Part shown: positions 63,897 through 64,000 of the stretch, piece by piece | How positions within the stretch are numbered: the stretch's first letter is position 1 | How the letters are laid out: each line of letters opens with the position of its first letter | Assembly: GCF_014837155.1 (NCBI RefSeq) | Contig: NZ_JACYHA010000004.1 | Coordinates: 124,001 to 188,000, forward strand | Origin: Litchfieldia stipae | Lineage (GTDB): Bacteria; Bacillota; Bacilli; Bacillales; Bacillaceae_L | DNA length: 64,000 nt | Reading direction: 5' to 3' | The notes under the pieces: generated by a model | What the model was told of the DNA's origin: nothing | The model's database searches: none | What the model saw: only the letters and a program-made list of their open reading frames with translations | Program-made: the position numbers and the translations under genes

Positions 63897-64000
63897 GATA
63901 TCGATTGTCATCTTAGAATCCAACGAAATGTAAGGGGTTACAAATGTGAGAGGGAGGTGAAAGTAAGAAATTCGTAGATTCTTAGTAGTCAAAAAATGCG

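Noticed and set aside
63940-64000. Start of another gene at the right edge (AGGGAGGTG)
   Set aside because: All frames starting at nearby ATG, GTG or TTG codons reach stops within a few codons, so no start can be supported inside the window.

Overview
The window looks like chromosomal DNA of a low-GC, Gram-positive, spore-forming-type Bacillaceae (Bacillus/Metabacillus-like). Evidence: AT-rich sequence, strong AGGAGG ribosome binding sites, TTG/GTG starts, perfect matches to the Bacillus CcpA operator (cre), YesM/YesN-type two-component systems, a HemAT globin sensor, a preQ1-I riboswitch on a queC operon, and Bacillus-style palindromic intergenic repeats. No tRNA, rRNA, CRISPR, phage or transposase gene was seen.

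Layout. (A) 0.3-12.1 kb: a sugar ABC importer (two permeases, lipoprotein), a YesM/YesN sensor pair, and a cytoplasmic enzyme set for unsaturated-uronate glycans (GH88 hydrolase, DUF2264 protein, heparinase II/III-like lyase). (B) 12.3-29.4 kb: an ArsR-type regulator fused to a beta-sandwich domain, two tandem GH2 enzymes, a second ABC importer, two small membrane proteins, a secreted and a cytoplasmic GH43, and a large secreted GH59-type beta-galactosidase. (C) 29.6-31.5 kb: HemAT and a ferritin-like protein. (D) 31.8-40.0 kb: a sugar-binding lipoprotein, sensor kinase and regulator with no ABC permease (XylFII-LytS-YesN-like), then two MFS transporters separated by a gene-poor stretch. (E) 40.0-42.7 kb: preQ1 riboswitch-queC-queD-queE-folE. 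(F) 42.7-47.0 kb, minus strand: a GAF-PAS-GGDEF-EAL protein, a thiamine-diphosphate enzyme and a carboxymuconolactone decarboxylase-like protein, bracketed by inverted copies of a short repeat. (G) 47.1-48.9 kb, minus strand: a GH1 6-phospho-beta-glucosidase and a small unknown protein. (H) 49.3-63.7 kb: a Yes-type locus with a third sensor pair, a third ABC importer, YesL, a second orphan binding protein, CE12-type esterase, GH42 galactosidase and GH115 alpha-glucuronidase.

How it works together. Secreted GH43 and GH59 enzymes would trim galactose/arabinose-rich plant glycan outside the cell. Three importers, none with an ATPase gene here (probably sharing an MsmX-type ATPase), take up oligosaccharides, and cytoplasmic GH88, lyase-like, GH2, GH43, GH42, GH115 and esterase activities finish them. 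The combined activities (uronate, galactose, arabinose, acetyl removal) suit an acidic arabinogalactan or rhamnogalacturonan-type substrate; this is inference. Control is legible in the DNA: cre sites, 21-bp-spaced direct repeats expected of AraC-type regulators, a shared palindromic motif at the ArsR-like gene and the GH2 operon, and stem-loops beside binding-protein genes.

The most unusual items are the ArsR/beta-sandwich regulator with its operator family, the repeat-bracketed c-di-GMP/ThDP-enzyme cassette, and the transporter-less three-component sugar sensor.
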